A stretch of DNA of 64,000 nt from Nothophaeocryptopus gaeumannii (GCA_031771865.1 JASISA010000027.1:3162001-3226000), one strand, 5' to 3'; numbered from the stretch's first letter, positions 45,322 to 56,045 are shown. Program-made: numbers and translations. Notes: generated by a model from the sequence alone, not told the origin.

Positions 45322-46535
45322 CTAATCAATTGTCGCCTGCGCTTCTGTGCATCTGGCCATCAGCTTCGATACGCTGAAAGAGTCCAAGCCCGTGATGCCG
45401 ACTTTGAGAAAGCCTGGATCGCTCAAGATCCGCTGCTGCATCGCAATAAGCTCATCAACATCCCAATTCGCCCAGACAAAACGTCCGTGGAGAAACGCTG
45501 CGGAAGCTGTCCCAAGCCAGAGGGCCATACCCGCCGAGAGGCTCGCTGCACCGGAAGGTCAGTCTTGCAACGTGCAAATAGGGAATGGAGCTTGGCATAC
45601 GATCATCCCCTAAATCATCCATCAGTATATATACGACCATATTCGAACTCGTAAACAGGGCAGGGCATACAAATACCGAGATTTTTCGAAACCTCACTCG
45701 CCCTTCTCGCTGCTTCTGTGAACACGGCCCCAGGATGCAAATTGATGATACGCATTTCGGTCTCTGGTATTGCGTCCGATAGATGGCATAGGTAATCCGT
45801 CATGCCGGCTTTGGAACCCGAGTATGCGGGTCGGGGGTAAGGGTAGCAATGCAAACCGGCTGAAGTTATATCGATCAAGATCTTCTGATTATGAACTCGA
45901 GGTTCTTTTGGCTCAGGCTGAGTTTGGCGCTGAAAGTGAGAGAGTGTATGTAACTTGGCGACGATGTTGAGATGGAGAAATTTGGCTACCTCGACAGGAT
46001 CTCGTTCGTTTATGCCGGTGTCTGTGACCTACAAAGCAAAGCGCGGGAGGTCAGCGTATGTCTCAGACATTAAAAGACTTTCCGGCGTTTGGTTTTTTAC
46101 CCCTGCGTTCAAGATGAGCGTGTCTACATGAGTTCCTGCTTCTGCGAATCCAGTCCAGACTCGATCATGAAGGTATACGACTCCTGCATCGAACGCTCGG
46201 GTCGTGATTTTCGTAGAAGCCTTGATTTTGGGGTTTTGATGCAGTTTGGTCGCTGCGACGTCGAGTTTCGCCTGTGATCTCGACGAGAGGATGACTTGGT
46301 GGGCATTTGCTTCTGCGTATGCCTGCGCGATGTTGAAGCCGATGCCTTCGGATGCTCCGATGATGAAGACGGTGCGACCGGATTGGTCGTTTGATGGGTT
46401 GGAGGGATCGATGGCGTTGTAGCTTGTTCGGCGGAAGATATTGGTGAATTCGGTCTGTGAGATTAGTTCGGGATACTGCGTGGGGGCAGGGAATCGAAGT
46501 TATGGTGATGAAATAGCGTATGAAGAGCTTACCAT
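45322..46535 (-). CDS. short-chain dehydrogenase/reductase
   Basis: NAD(P)-dependent oxidoreductase of the classical SDR type. The initiator ATG (46535-46533) is directly followed by GTAAGC, so the first coding exon is one codon; the next exon starts TEFTNIFRR. The cofactor motif is GASEGIG in TVFIIGASEGIGFNIA; LILNAG precedes an intron at 46029-46100 (an introner-like copy). The active site has Ser in LIDITSAGLH and YSGSK, followed by NLHPGAVFTE. A third intron of about 130 nt (from GTATTTG near 45690) brings in the C-terminus LSAGMALWLGTASAAFLHGR, then FVWANWDVDEL, ending at TAG 45322. That last acceptor is the least certain. The substrate is unknown. Confidence 0.83.
46029..46100 (-). repeat. 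introner-like element, copy C (72 nt, in SDR)
   Basis: This intron begins GTAAAAAACCAAACGCCGG, contains AATGTCTGAGACATACGCTGA and ends CTTTGCTTTGTAG. It aligns with copies A and B almost end to end. The coding phase is kept (LILNAG / VTDTG). Confidence 0.8.
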
Positions 46536-46933
46536 GGTTTCGTCTTCTTCTAAGAGTTGCAAAAGCCAGCTGGTAGTATTGTGAGGAATGTTAGTATGCA
46601 AGGGTGAGGAGTACTGTCCAGAGCTGAAAGATAAAGTCGAAGGATTGTTGTCTCGTCCACGGCTTGCCACTTGCGGCAGCTATTGAGCAGCTCTGCTATT
46701 GAAGGATCGCGCCCCGTGGCATTGATCTCATGGGCAAGCTACAGGCTTCGCTACCATTCAGGCACGTCAAAGAGTTAGGAACGGCTGGCGTGAGTTGGTG
46801 ATGGCACACCTAATAGAGCATCGTTTGTTTTTCAAATACTAGGATGTTACGAAAGTATCCTACAGCGAACCCGGGCTCTCACAACGCTATCATCATCCGG
46901 AACCTACTATTGACATGCCTACGAAATGCGATA

Positions 46934-49316
46934 TCAAACGTCCATGGCATCTTCTTCAACCTCCTTATAGCTGACTCTTCCTTTGGCGGAGCGCCGGTTC
47001 GTCGTGCGAGATGATTGAGGCGTTTTCGCAGCTCTTGGGACATGAGCAGAGTAGTCATCCTGCTCAAGTGTCTTGCCCAGCTCATGTAGAACATCTGGTT
47101 CTTCGCTCGAGCTAAGCGTTGGTGGCTCTTGCTTTCCTTTATGTCGAGACTGCTGTGAGGGAAACACTTTCCCCTTCTTCTTGCCAGCCTTCTCAGCCTT
47201 CCTAGCCTCTGCAGCTGCCAGCTTGGCCGCCGCTTTGTCGGTGTCTGATTTCGCTTTGGCTCTCATCTGTTTGGGATAGTTGAAAGCGTTAGTGAATGTC
47301 TCAAATAAGCAAAACGCTTTGACTTGGCTGAAAACTCACGGCAGCCTTAGCCTTCTTCGTTGCGGGCGTTGCTTCTAGATCTGACTCCTCATGCTCCTCT
47401 TCCTTAACCTCAGTCTTAGCGGCTTCTGCGGCTGCATATATCGCCGCGGCTTCTTTTTTGGCTTTCGCTGTCTTTTCGACTGGGTCTTTCTTCTTCACCT
47501 CTCTTTTCTTCGGACGAAGCCATTCCTCCATACCAGGCGGCCAGTAAACGCGGCCTTTGGATCCTCCCCTACAGAGATGTTAGAATAGACTTATTCAAGT
47601 CCGAGACATGGGTAAGACACCGCGTCGGACCAAGAACGTCCTCCATGGGTCTAAGCTAGGTACTTACATGCCCACTGCCTCATCAGGAATCAAAATCGGA
47701 TCTGGAGTATCGGTGTTCTTCTTTCTTCTGTTCATAGTAGAAAGGGCCGTCTTGTTGTCGTCATCTCGGGTGTACGGCAGCACATCTGTGAAGGTATCGT
47801 ACCCAGGGAGTTTGAAATTGCGCATCAGCTCGAAAACGGCTTGCTCTTTGTCTTTTGCTTCAATCATGAGATCCATGTCCGGCGGGCATGGCGGCAGAGA
47901 CGCCACGCGAGGATTGTGCTTCCTGCGCTGGTTGGGTGTAATGGCGGCAGGCGTTGGCTCAGAATAATGCATCTTCTGCGTGATGCGCTTACGATCCCAG
48001 GTGGCTTTGATTCGCGGAAAGAGGTCTATGATGTCCTTGGTGCCTTCTCGAATCTGACTGGGATCAAACACAATGTTGTGATGATGAAAATCAAGAACGA
48101 ATGGAATATTGAATTCCTCACAGACTGGGAGAAGGTCGTGGGTGGACCAGCCCATGTCGTCGTTTTCCAGCACCAACCGATTCTTGATGCTCTGCGGCAG
48201 CTGCGCGTAATTCTCTTTGAATCTCTCCAAAGTCTCCTTCTTGCCCTCAAATATGCCGCCCATGTGCAAAATCATCACAGCATCCCTGTCCTGCTGTTCT
48301 GGAAGTCGAAGCAATGAAAGCATGTCGTCATGGTACTCCAAATCTCGCAGAGCATTGTCAATGACAGACTTTCGAAGGCTGCCAAGTTGAGTAAATTGTC
48401 CCGGATGCGTCGTTACCCTGTGACCGAGTTGCGCGACTGTTTTCCCTGCCTCTGCTAACGCTTCGCTCGCAAACGGTGCAAGGGAGTATCCATATTCGGG
48501 GTGACTGGCAAAGGGGAATCTGGCCGCGGAAGATTAGCGTGTGTCTCAGACATTGGATGCATTCCGGCCTTTGGTTTCTTACATCTCCGAAGACAGTCTC
48601 AAGAACTTGATATTGTAGCGGTCGTTGAATCGCAGCATCTTCGCCAGGTCCTTCACATTTGCCAGACCGATGCTCTCGACATAACGCTGACCCAGAGCTG
48701 GATCTGCGGGCTTGCTCTTATCTGGGCGATTCTTCGTGGCATGCTCTGGTTGCGAAGGGTCCTGTAATGGATGGCGGTGCTCAAGTATTGACGCGATTCT
48801 GCAGGTCCGTGAACAAAAGACGGGCGGATTGGAGTTGCGCAAATAGGTATTGAGGCATGCAAAACCAAGTCGTCCCTTCCATGGAAGTGGGAGGTAGTCA
48901 CTGTTGACAGGTGGGGGACGAGCCAGCGCTTCTTTGATTTCCTCCTCATCGGGCTGCTCGTTGCCCTGCCCCTCGCCGTCGCCGTTGGCCTCGATCACGG
49001 GATGTACGTCCGGCTTGATAGGTCCAGGAACGATGTTGTGATTCACGTCGCTGTCTGGTGAGGCTCGTGTGGCGTTCGGGGCATCGATCACGCCTGTGAC
49101 CTTGGCTCCTGCTGCCCTTGATGCTCGGCGTTTCGGTGGTGGCGGAGGCGCTATCTCTCCAGTCGCCACAGCGGACTTCCTCTTGACAGCCGGCATGATT
49201 GTCTTTGGAGCAGAAGCAGAAGCAGAAATAGGGGCACGAGCGGGTCTCAATCCCAGTCTAAGTCCAGAATGCGCATTCGCAGATGCTCCTCGAAAGTGGC
49301 GCAACAAAGAGAGCAT
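46934..49316 (-). CDS. UVE1: UV damage endonuclease UVE1 (UvdE)
   Basis: Nicks DNA 5' to UV photoproducts and other lesions, starting an excision path separate from NER. Four exons from ATG 49316. The first encodes a basic leader (MLSLLRHFRGASANAHSGLR), then an internal Met (MPAVKRKS) and KR-rich sequence, so mitochondrial and nuclear forms are possible. The UvdE TIM barrel starts LPWKGRLGFACLNTYLR and continues IKFLRLSSE / FPFASHPEYGYSLAP, VTTHPGQFTQLGS, MILHMGGIFEGK, LENDDMGWS and FVLDFHHHNI, with the metal-ligand His/Glu/Asp residues of the family. The intron at 48520-48582 is an introner-like copy; two others lie about 47565-47666 and 47269-47340. The C-terminus is a long Lys/Glu/Ala-rich tail ending at 46934. 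Confidence 0.92.
48520..48582 (-). repeat. introner-like element, copy B (63 nt, in UVE1)
   Basis: This intron begins GTAAGAAACCAAAGGCCGG, contains GCATCCAATGTCTGAGACAC and CGCTAATCTTCCGC, and ends GGCCAG. It is shorter than copies A and C by a gap near its 3' end. Confidence 0.8.
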
Positions 49317-49848
49317 TCGGGGGCAAGCGAGCTAGAATGGAAGGGGCAAGGAGGACTGTCAAACATGGAAAACGAGGACTTCCCAGAGAGGTCAACGAGC
49401 AGTCAACGAGGTTGGAGATGAGATGGAATATAACATGTCCATCCTAGCACAAAGCGCAAACGAGACCTTGACGCGTTGAGAGGCGTCCAGTCGCGCCTGC
49501 AACGGTGGTGATGCATTACATCATCAGCGATGGCAAGGCAGATGGCCAGATGTAGACTGGATCACAGATGCACTTTCTGGTCTGTGGTCTGTGCTGTGCT
49601 GTGCTGTGGGCCAGCAGCCGATCTGTGAGACGCAGATCTCATCGGGAATCCCTCCTCAATCTCTTGCCAAGACGCTAGCCTCAAGTAGTTCTACGGAGGC
49701 CAGGAAGAAGCACTAGACATAAGGTACAGTATACTCGGACTAAGTAAACCAATTAAATTTCATCTCTTGCTACTACCTCCCTTTCGAGTTCTTTCGCTTC
49801 AAGACACGCTGGTCAGAAACATCCTGCACCGGAGATGCTGCCCCTGTC
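49317..49848. other. divergent promoter region, no gene seen
   Basis: Between UVE1 (-) and the hydrolase-fold gene (+). Contains a short CTGTG/GTGCT repeat near 49585-49610. Confidence 0.5.
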
Positions 49849-51114
49849 ATGCTGGCAAGCAAGAGCCTGAGAGCTTCTCGCTTCCAGCAGCGTCGATTCC
49901 ACTCCACGCCGCACCGCAAAAGAACAGCAGTCGTCTCAATACCGTGCGCCAGTAATGGCACTGTGACTCTGAAGTAAGAAGACTATTAGTGGACGTGTAT
50001 AATAGCCATTTGCTGATGCAATTCAAGTCTACACTACCCTCCGTCCGCCAACGAATTACACTCTGGCAGACCCGATGTAGTCATATACCTTCCGCGCGGA
50101 CCAATGCTGGCCAATCCGGAGCATGAACTGCACAACATATCCGAATTGACGTCCTTGGGCTGCCCTGTGGTCCAAATTAAATACCGTGCTGGTCGGGACC
50201 ACCCTTTCCCAACGGCTGTCCACGATGTTCTGCTTGGATATGACTATGTTGTTAGGAATGTGCTGCAGAAGCGAGCGAGCCTCCGCCCCGGTCGGTCCAG
50301 TGTTGTGGGACGTCTTGCAGTGTGTGGCGAAATCTTAGGCGCACAACTTGGAGCTTCACTCGCGCTGTCTGAGTGCAGGAAAGGGCAGGCAGGCATAGTG
50401 GCAGCGGCCCTCAGTAACCCGATCACGGACTGGATGGCTTGTGAAAGTCATGCCCGAAGAGCCTCTGCCTTCGACCAAAATTCGGATCGCCTCTCCATCG
50501 ACACTCTGCTGGTGCAACGAGCCGCGCTGTTCAAAAATCTAGCACACTGCTATGACACGTTTGCCTCACCAGCGATGCTGTTCCGTTCGTCAGACATTGA
50601 GCCACCGTGCGATCACGATGAAACCCTGGGAAACGACAACCCTCAAGACGACATGGAGCAGTTGATAATGCAAGAGCGGGAGCAATTTGGCTCACAGCCT
50701 AGGCTTTCAGGGAACAAACCCGCCGAGCACTCTTCCAGCGCTCACTTGGCGAAAGGGCAGACGAATGTGAAGGGTAGCGCGAGGCCAAAGTCATCCCGCC
50801 GCTTCCCAAGCCCGGCACTTTGCTTGCAACTTCCCTCCTTCTATATAACGGCTGGTGTGGACTCCGAGATATTATCACAAGCAAGTGAACTTGCACAGCT
50901 TCTGCGCCAGAGTTTCAAACGGCAGTCGAAGGCCAAGACATTTGGGAACAAAGTCAACGATGGGGAAGGCCACGTGTCAGCAGCATTGCAACGCGAAGTC
51001 CTCTATCAGGAGTATTCGGGGCTTGGCTTGTGGGACTCGTCGAAAGAGGGACGGGCGAGGATTAAAACGGTGGTCAGTTGGTTGGCGGGTACCGGAACTC
51101 ACATGGCAGTGTAA
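49849..51114 (+). CDS. alpha/beta-hydrolase-fold protein lacking a clear nucleophile motif
   Basis: Exons 49849-49973 and 50028-51114, 403 aa, with phases matching at the join (TVTL-N-LHYPP). The start is Arg/Ser-rich (MLASKSLRASRFQQRRFHST), like a mitochondrial presequence. The fold is suggested by DVVIYLPRGP (strand before the oxyanion turn), GCPVVQIKYRAG...HPFPTAVHDVLLGYDYVV, the elbow region RLAVCGEILGAQLGASLAL, and a C-terminal FYITAGVDSEIL. The elbow reads GEILG where active enzymes have GxSxG, so this may be a non-catalytic member; similar elbows occur in related fungal proteins as I recall, but I could not check. A ~60-residue low-complexity acidic/Ser insert lies mid-protein. Function unknown. 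Confidence 0.75.
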
Positions 51115-51394
51115 ATGGAAGGCGGACAGCACTTAGGAGTATGCGTATGTAGTGGATCTTGCAGGCGAAACTCGCAGTCGAGTTTGGCATATACTTTAAT
51201 CCCGTTTCGTGCGTGAGGCAGAAACAAGTGTGGCGCGGGGTCTGTGCACAGCCACAAGCCCGCGCCTCTCAAACTTTGCGTCGTTGTCCTTCAACCGACG
51301 ACGCTGTGACAGCACGCAGCAGAGACGATATGGCGTAGTCCGCCAACATTGAACCTGGGACCCCTCATATTCCGTCCTCCCTCCATACAGCCTG

Positions 51395-52408
51395 ATGGCC
51401 GTCACATCAGACGCCCCCGGCGCCGCCTCCGCGCCAGGTCTCGTCCTCCCGCGCGAGACCTTTGCAAAGTTGACTCCACGCGCGTTTCTGCTAGCCCACC
51501 TTCAGCAGCCGACTCCTGTGCGCCCTAATGGAAGATCACTGCATGCCTGCCGCAAGCCCACGGTCAACAAGGGCTCGTTGACGCATGCCAATGGCAGCGC
51601 TGTTGTCCGTCTCGGCGACACCGCTGTGGTCTGCGGCGTCCGCGGAGAGATATTGCTGGCACGGGACGTTCCTCATCCGCCTAGCGACACCGCTGTCGAC
51701 GGTGAAATGGTAGACCATCTCGGCCTTCTCGTGCCCAATCTGGAGCTGAGTACCGGCTGCTCACCAGCGCATCTGCCTGGGAACCCACCCTCTACCCTCG
51801 CCCAATCACTCTCCTACAGGATCAGCTCAATGCTTCGAAGCTCAGACTTCATCGACTTGAATGACCTCCGAATCAGCTATAAGCCGCCTAGTGCGGAAGA
51901 TGACTTGGGAGACGAAGAACCACAGATCGCGACCGTCGCCTACTGGACCTTGTATGTCGACATCTTGTGCCTTGCTCTGGACGGCAACGCCTTGGACGCC
52001 GCCTGGCTCGCCGTAGTAGCAGCCTTGCAGGACACAATTCTGCCACGGGCGTGGTGGGATCCTGACCGAGAGATGATTCTATGCTCGCCACTCAAATCGG
52101 AGAGCTTCAAGCTGAACCTTGGTCCTTTACCGCTTGCAGCGACGTTTGCTATTTTCACGACCGCCTCTTCACTCCGCAGCAGGAACCAGCATCATGACTG
52201 GATCCTAGCTGATCCAGACGCGTCTGAAGAAGGCGTGTGCCAGGAAACACTGACCATTATTCTCATACCAACAGCCAAAGGTGGTCCATCACTTCTGAGA
52301 ATTGAAAAGAGCGGCGGAGCTGTCGCGGGAAAGGAAGCCGTGAAGCAGTGCATTAAAACAGCTGAGGCGCGACGTCGCGAATACGAGACTGCTCTACAGC
52401 ACGGATAA
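51395..52408 (+). CDS. RRP43: exosome complex subunit RRP43 (RNase PH fold)
   Basis: Ring subunit of the RNA exosome, nuclear and cytoplasmic, needed for 3' processing and decay of RNA. Single exon, 337 aa. The family start is LPRETFAKLTPRAFLLAHL followed by RPNGRSL; the RNase PH-like core continues GSLTHANGSAVVRLGDTAVV, LLVPNLELSTGCSP, LYVDILCLALDGNALDAAWL and a C-terminal helix EAVKQCIKTAEARRREYE. Phosphorolytic residues are not expected in eukaryotic ring subunits. It starts 280 bp after the hydrolase-fold gene on the same strand. Confidence 0.92.
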   Translation: MAVTSDAPGAASAPGLVLPRETFAKLTPRAFLLAHLQQPTPVRPNGRSLHACRKPTVNKGSLTHANGSAVVRLGDTAVVCGVRGEILLARDVPHPPSDTAVDGEMVDHLGLLVPNLELSTGCSPAHLPGNPPSTLAQSLSYRISSMLRSSDFIDLNDLRISYKPPSAEDDLGDEEPQIATVAYWTLYVDILCLALDGNALDAAWLAVVAALQDTILPRAWWDPDREMILCSPLKSESFKLNLGPLPLAATFAIFTTASSLRSRNQHHDWILADPDASEEGVCQETLTIILIPTAKGGPSLLRIEKSGGAVAGKEAVKQCIKTAEARRREYETALQHG

Positions 52409-53112
52409 AGATCACTTTCGCACACTTTGGTAAGCAATCGATGATCATCGCGAGCTGCACAATATACTGACAATATCCGGAGAGGCTTTCATCTACCCAG
52501 CATCGCCTGAATGCCGTGAGCCGAGACAGGTAGTTGCTACGTTCGGTTCACATGCTTTGCCTCGTCTGCAGACCTTTGTCTCGCTCAGTCGCGTAAAGGA
52601 GTGTGCGCTTTCCGAACAAGAACAGACGGAGGCACACCTTCATAGCACAGATATTGAGACGAAAGTAAGCAACCGATCAGCACTTTGGTCTTGTGAAAGA
52701 CCCTTGGCAGCGCCTGACTTACGTTATAGTGTACGCGACATTGCGGAAGCCCCTCAATTATCAAGACCGACAGTGTGCCGACTTTGCACCCGCCATCTTT
52801 GGGCCAAATCTCTGACTACACAACAACTTCAAAATGGAATTCCTTGATCCTGACAATATGGCGGACTGCCGCGAGTGGTGGTCAGAGCTCGGTACCGGTA
52901 CCTATGGCGTTACACTTTCGGATTTAGCGAGATGATTGGGTGACCACGCTTACTTGCCAAGATATCCACCTCAGCTAAGTGAGCGATGAAACGGTCGAGC
53001 TTCCTTTTCCCCTCTTCAATAATACACTCATGCACCAACAAAGAGACAAGATACGGAGCATTTTCTACTTCGCATTCCTCACTTGAAAGCATTGCCTTTA
53101 CAGCACCTTCAG
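52409..53112. other. start of accessory island, no firm gene
   Basis: Short frames on both strands. A 76-residue ATG frame on the minus strand (52910-53140) overlaps the transcription-factor start but shows no domain. KpnI-like palindromic GGTACCGGTACC sits near 52891. Confidence 0.4.
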
Positions 53113-54774
53113 ATGATGAGCTACACTTACACTGCTTCAAACAGAAGATGTTGTCGACGCACTTGGATAGAAGTGCCGTGCGAACACTGCATCACACGGG
53201 CCAGCAATGTAGTCTGTTTAGGCGGCAACATCGACCTCTGTGAGAGATGTATTGCAAACCTTCACGGCCCGCGAAATCGATCAGCGCAGGGTCACAGCCT
53301 GGGGGGTGTCGGAAAGCAGAGCCTGGCAAAGATAACTGTCACCCAGCCCTCGACATCGCTGAGCACGAGTATGGACGAACAGCACGCTCTACAATTCTTC
53401 ATTCGACACAGTGCCCCAGAGCTTGCAGGATACTTTGACAGTCCGTTCTGGCAGCAAACGGTCTTGGTCACTGCCCACCATGAAGCTGTCGTTTTGCACG
53501 CCATTGCAGCTCTTGGTACTCTGCATGAAAAGTTGTTAGCAGGTTCCGTTGGTCTGAGTGACTCAACAGACAGACGAACACTTTTCGCCCTAGAGCAATG
53601 CAATAAGTCCATTGGCGAACTGATCAAGCCAAATAAGCAGAGCAGCGAGCACGTTCTCCGATTGACACTCACAGCGTGTATCCTATTCACCTGCTTTGAA
53701 GCATTGCAGGGAAATTGTGAACAAGCAATCCTGCACGCATCGCAGGGGTGCAGTCTCATTCAGCAACATGCCACGGATCCGAAGAGGAACCACCACCATG
53801 CCTTGGAGACGCTCGCAGTTGAAAGAGACCAGCTGGCAGTGCTTCTGCGTCGACTTCAGACTCAAAGTAAAGGTCTGTGCTTCCCTCGGAGAAATCTCCC
53901 CTCCTCGAGAGACATGAACCCACACTGACATTCACGACTATTAGGCTTAATGGGACCCAATTATGGACCAATGGACACACACCAATCACTCGAGCGTGTC
54001 AAGCTGAAAATGCCTGTTTCCTTCCAAAGTTTGCGGGATGCTCGCTCGAGTCTGGAGACGGCGCTGAACATGCTCACTTCGATCTTTATGGACATGGAGC
54101 TTGATGACCAGTACTATGATTTGATTGTCCTCCAAGCAGAGAAACACATCGTGTTTTCCTCCTGGCTGCAAACATGGGAGGCCGCTTTCTCCGCTCTGCT
54201 AGTATCAAATCAATGCTGGATGAATCTCGAGGAGCACAGAGCTGCAATGATCCTCAAAGCTCATCACCTAGTGGCAGAGGTGCTTGCAGATGTTGATCTC
54301 TCTCTGGGAGAGATGGGTTGGGATCTGTTCCTTGACAAGTTCAGGGCAATCGTAGATCTCGCTGCAGCTGTATTGGAGGACACAAACAGGTCGGACTCAT
54401 CAGTTGTTGAAGCAAGATGGAAGACTGGTGGCGTCTTCATATCGTCATCATCTGCGACGCTGTCGTTCTCGCTCGGCATTGTCGATCCTTTGTACGAAGT
54501 GGTCGCTCGGTGTCGAGACCCTGTTCTGCGACGCAAAGCGTTGTATTTGCTTGCTGAACATCCGCGTCAAGACTGCTTGTGGAGTTCTTGGTCCGCGTGG
54601 AAAGTAGGGAAATTCTTAATGAGGCTGGAAGAAGAAGGATGCGACAAGCCTCCCACTTCATGCAGTGACATCCCGCAGGATAGGCGCATCAAGGAAGCGT
54701 GGCTCGACTTCACAGCTGATAAAAGAGGCAAGCTGGGTTATAGGCGGGCTATTCGCAGAGCGAGTGCAAGGTAA
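53113..54774 (+). CDS. fungal transcription factor with degenerate zinc cluster, possibly a pseudogene
   Basis: From ATG 53113 the protein opens MMSYTYTASNRRCCRRTWIE and then EVPCEHCITRASNVVC. This resembles the second half of a Zn2Cys6 cluster (Cys 3 to 6), but the first CxxC pair, expected just before NRR, is missing. The rest fits the fungal regulatory domain: MDEQHALQFFIRHSAPELAG, then GYFDSPFWQQTVLVTAHHEA, VVLHAIAALGTLHEK, ILFTCFEALQGN. An intron (GTCTGT...TTAG, about 53874-53944) joins QTQSK in frame to GLMGPNYGP. It ends at TAA 54774. An upstream exon could supply the missing pair, but I find none convincing. Without it the product might not bind DNA in the usual way. Confidence 0.65.
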
Positions 54775-55103
54775 TGCTCCGTCCATCCTGTGGTCGTCGT
54801 CGTCGTGGCCATCGCCCTGACCCTGATAGGTACGCGCTCAACCCGGGCTTGTTCGAATTTGGTTCGCCTGACTTCGGCCTCTCTTCGAAAACATGGCGTT
54901 TCAGTAGTACGAGTCCGTCGTACGACCCAGGGTCGTCGGTAGTCCCGGCAATAAGATCGACAGCGCCCGAATATCTTACGAAAGCTACATACTACGACAA
55001 CTGCTCGTATCCGGGAACCTCCTAGCTCGGAAGGCCCCGGAAATGGACAATAAAGCTCGTGTCCGGGGAACTCTTAGTACGTGGCACCCGGGAATGGAAA
55101 ATA

Positions 55104-55737
55104 CAGAGGCACCTGGTTAACGCAATACCCCGTAAGGCTATAAACTCCATATCGCTATACATCTGCCTTCATCTTCTGACTTTGTATGAGAAACCTGAAC
55201 CTGCTTATATTGTCTCTCAACTGACCAAATATTGGCATAACCAGGTTATCAATATGCCTGCATACCGCAAACCAGCAGCAATATCAGCTTCACAACGAAA
55301 AGCTCTACGCCAATATTCGAAGGCCAATTCACTCCTTACGCAAAAGCAGCTACAAGGCTGGTTTGAGAAGGAGTTTCAGCGCCTCGTTGTCCAAGACCAG
55401 GCTGAGGAGGTAACAGAGGCAATTGCATAATTCTTTGATCCTCCAGAGCCTAAACCTAAGTCTAAGGATGAAGAGACTTTGCCAAGAGTTTCATATAAGA
55501 GCGCTATTATAGCCCTCCGACAACTTAGGCTACATGAAATGCAGCAAGAGGATGGTTAGTATGAGATGGTTGACCTGTTGGATAGGCACGAGGCCTATAT
55601 TAAGCAAAGACAGGCCTCTTGTCGTGTCCAAGCGACAATTACTTCATATTTCACGTGATGCTTTCATAAGACAATAACTGGTTATCGCTATATAGATCAG
55701 GGCCAAAATGAAGTATCGTCTTAACCAGGTTTCTCTG
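55104..55737 (+). mobile_element. non-autonomous pogo/Fot-like DNA element
   Basis: The inverted ends match: left CAGAGGCACCTGGTTAA, right (reverse complement) CAGAGAAACCTGGTTAA, with similarity continuing a few bases inward (CGCAATAC versus GACGATAC). Both ends are flanked by TA (55102-55103 and 55738-55739), the target duplication of Tc1/mariner/pogo elements. The 634-bp length is too short for a full transposase, and a fragment of one lies inside (55254-55430). Confidence 0.75.
55254..55430 (+). pseudogene. transposase N-terminal fragment (CENP-B/Tc5-type helix-turn-helix)
   Basis: The stretch MPAYRKPAAISASQRKALRQ followed by LTQKQLQGWFEKEF resembles the N-terminal DNA-binding helices of pogo/Fot transposases (a pattern of xQRxALRx, then QxxLxxWFExxF). 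It stops at TAA 55430, and no DDE catalytic region follows. It is an internally deleted remnant. Confidence 0.6.
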
Positions 55738-55805
55738 TAAAGCCTATACCAAGCTCGTATCTAGGGAGCTCCTAGCTCGGAGAGGCCCGGAAATTGGACA
55801 ATGAA

Positions 55806-56045
55806 GCCTATGTCACAAGTAACCGCCTCCGCGCAAAAATCGCGCAAGAGTAAATACTAGAAATAGGTCTTTTCTAGTAAGAGCCCTAATGTCGAAGACT
55901 AACGCTAGTAGCCGACGTTTTCTCAAGTAGCGATATATATATCTACCCTTTCCTCTAGACTTTACTATAGTCATCTCAGTCTATACTGTCTATAACCTTT
56001 ACCACGATCTTCCTCCTATAGCCAAATTCTCGGCCTCCGATCAAT
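55806..56045. other. AT-richer spacer before the secreted-protein gene
   Basis: Contains TATATATAT at about 55932-55941, roughly 105 bp before the ATG at 56046, which could serve as its TATA box. The base composition is visibly AT-richer than the flanking genes. Confidence 0.4.

Larger units (their letters stand above)
55003..55805 (+). repeat. approximately 52-bp tandem repeat, three units, split by a transposable element
   Basis: Unit 1 (55003-55054) starts GCTCGTATCC and contains CTCCTAGCTCGG and GGACAATAAA. Unit 2 starts GCTCGTGTCC at 55055 and reaches the element boundary at 55101. Unit 3 (55753-55805) starts GCTCGTATCT and contains CTCCTAGCTCGG and GGACAATGAA. All have the CCCGG...AATGGA/ATTGGA core. 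Confidence 0.75.

Noticed and set aside
52910..53140. 76-residue minus-strand ATG frame
   Set aside because: Plausible composition, but overlaps the start of the plus-strand transcription factor, with no domain or splice context.
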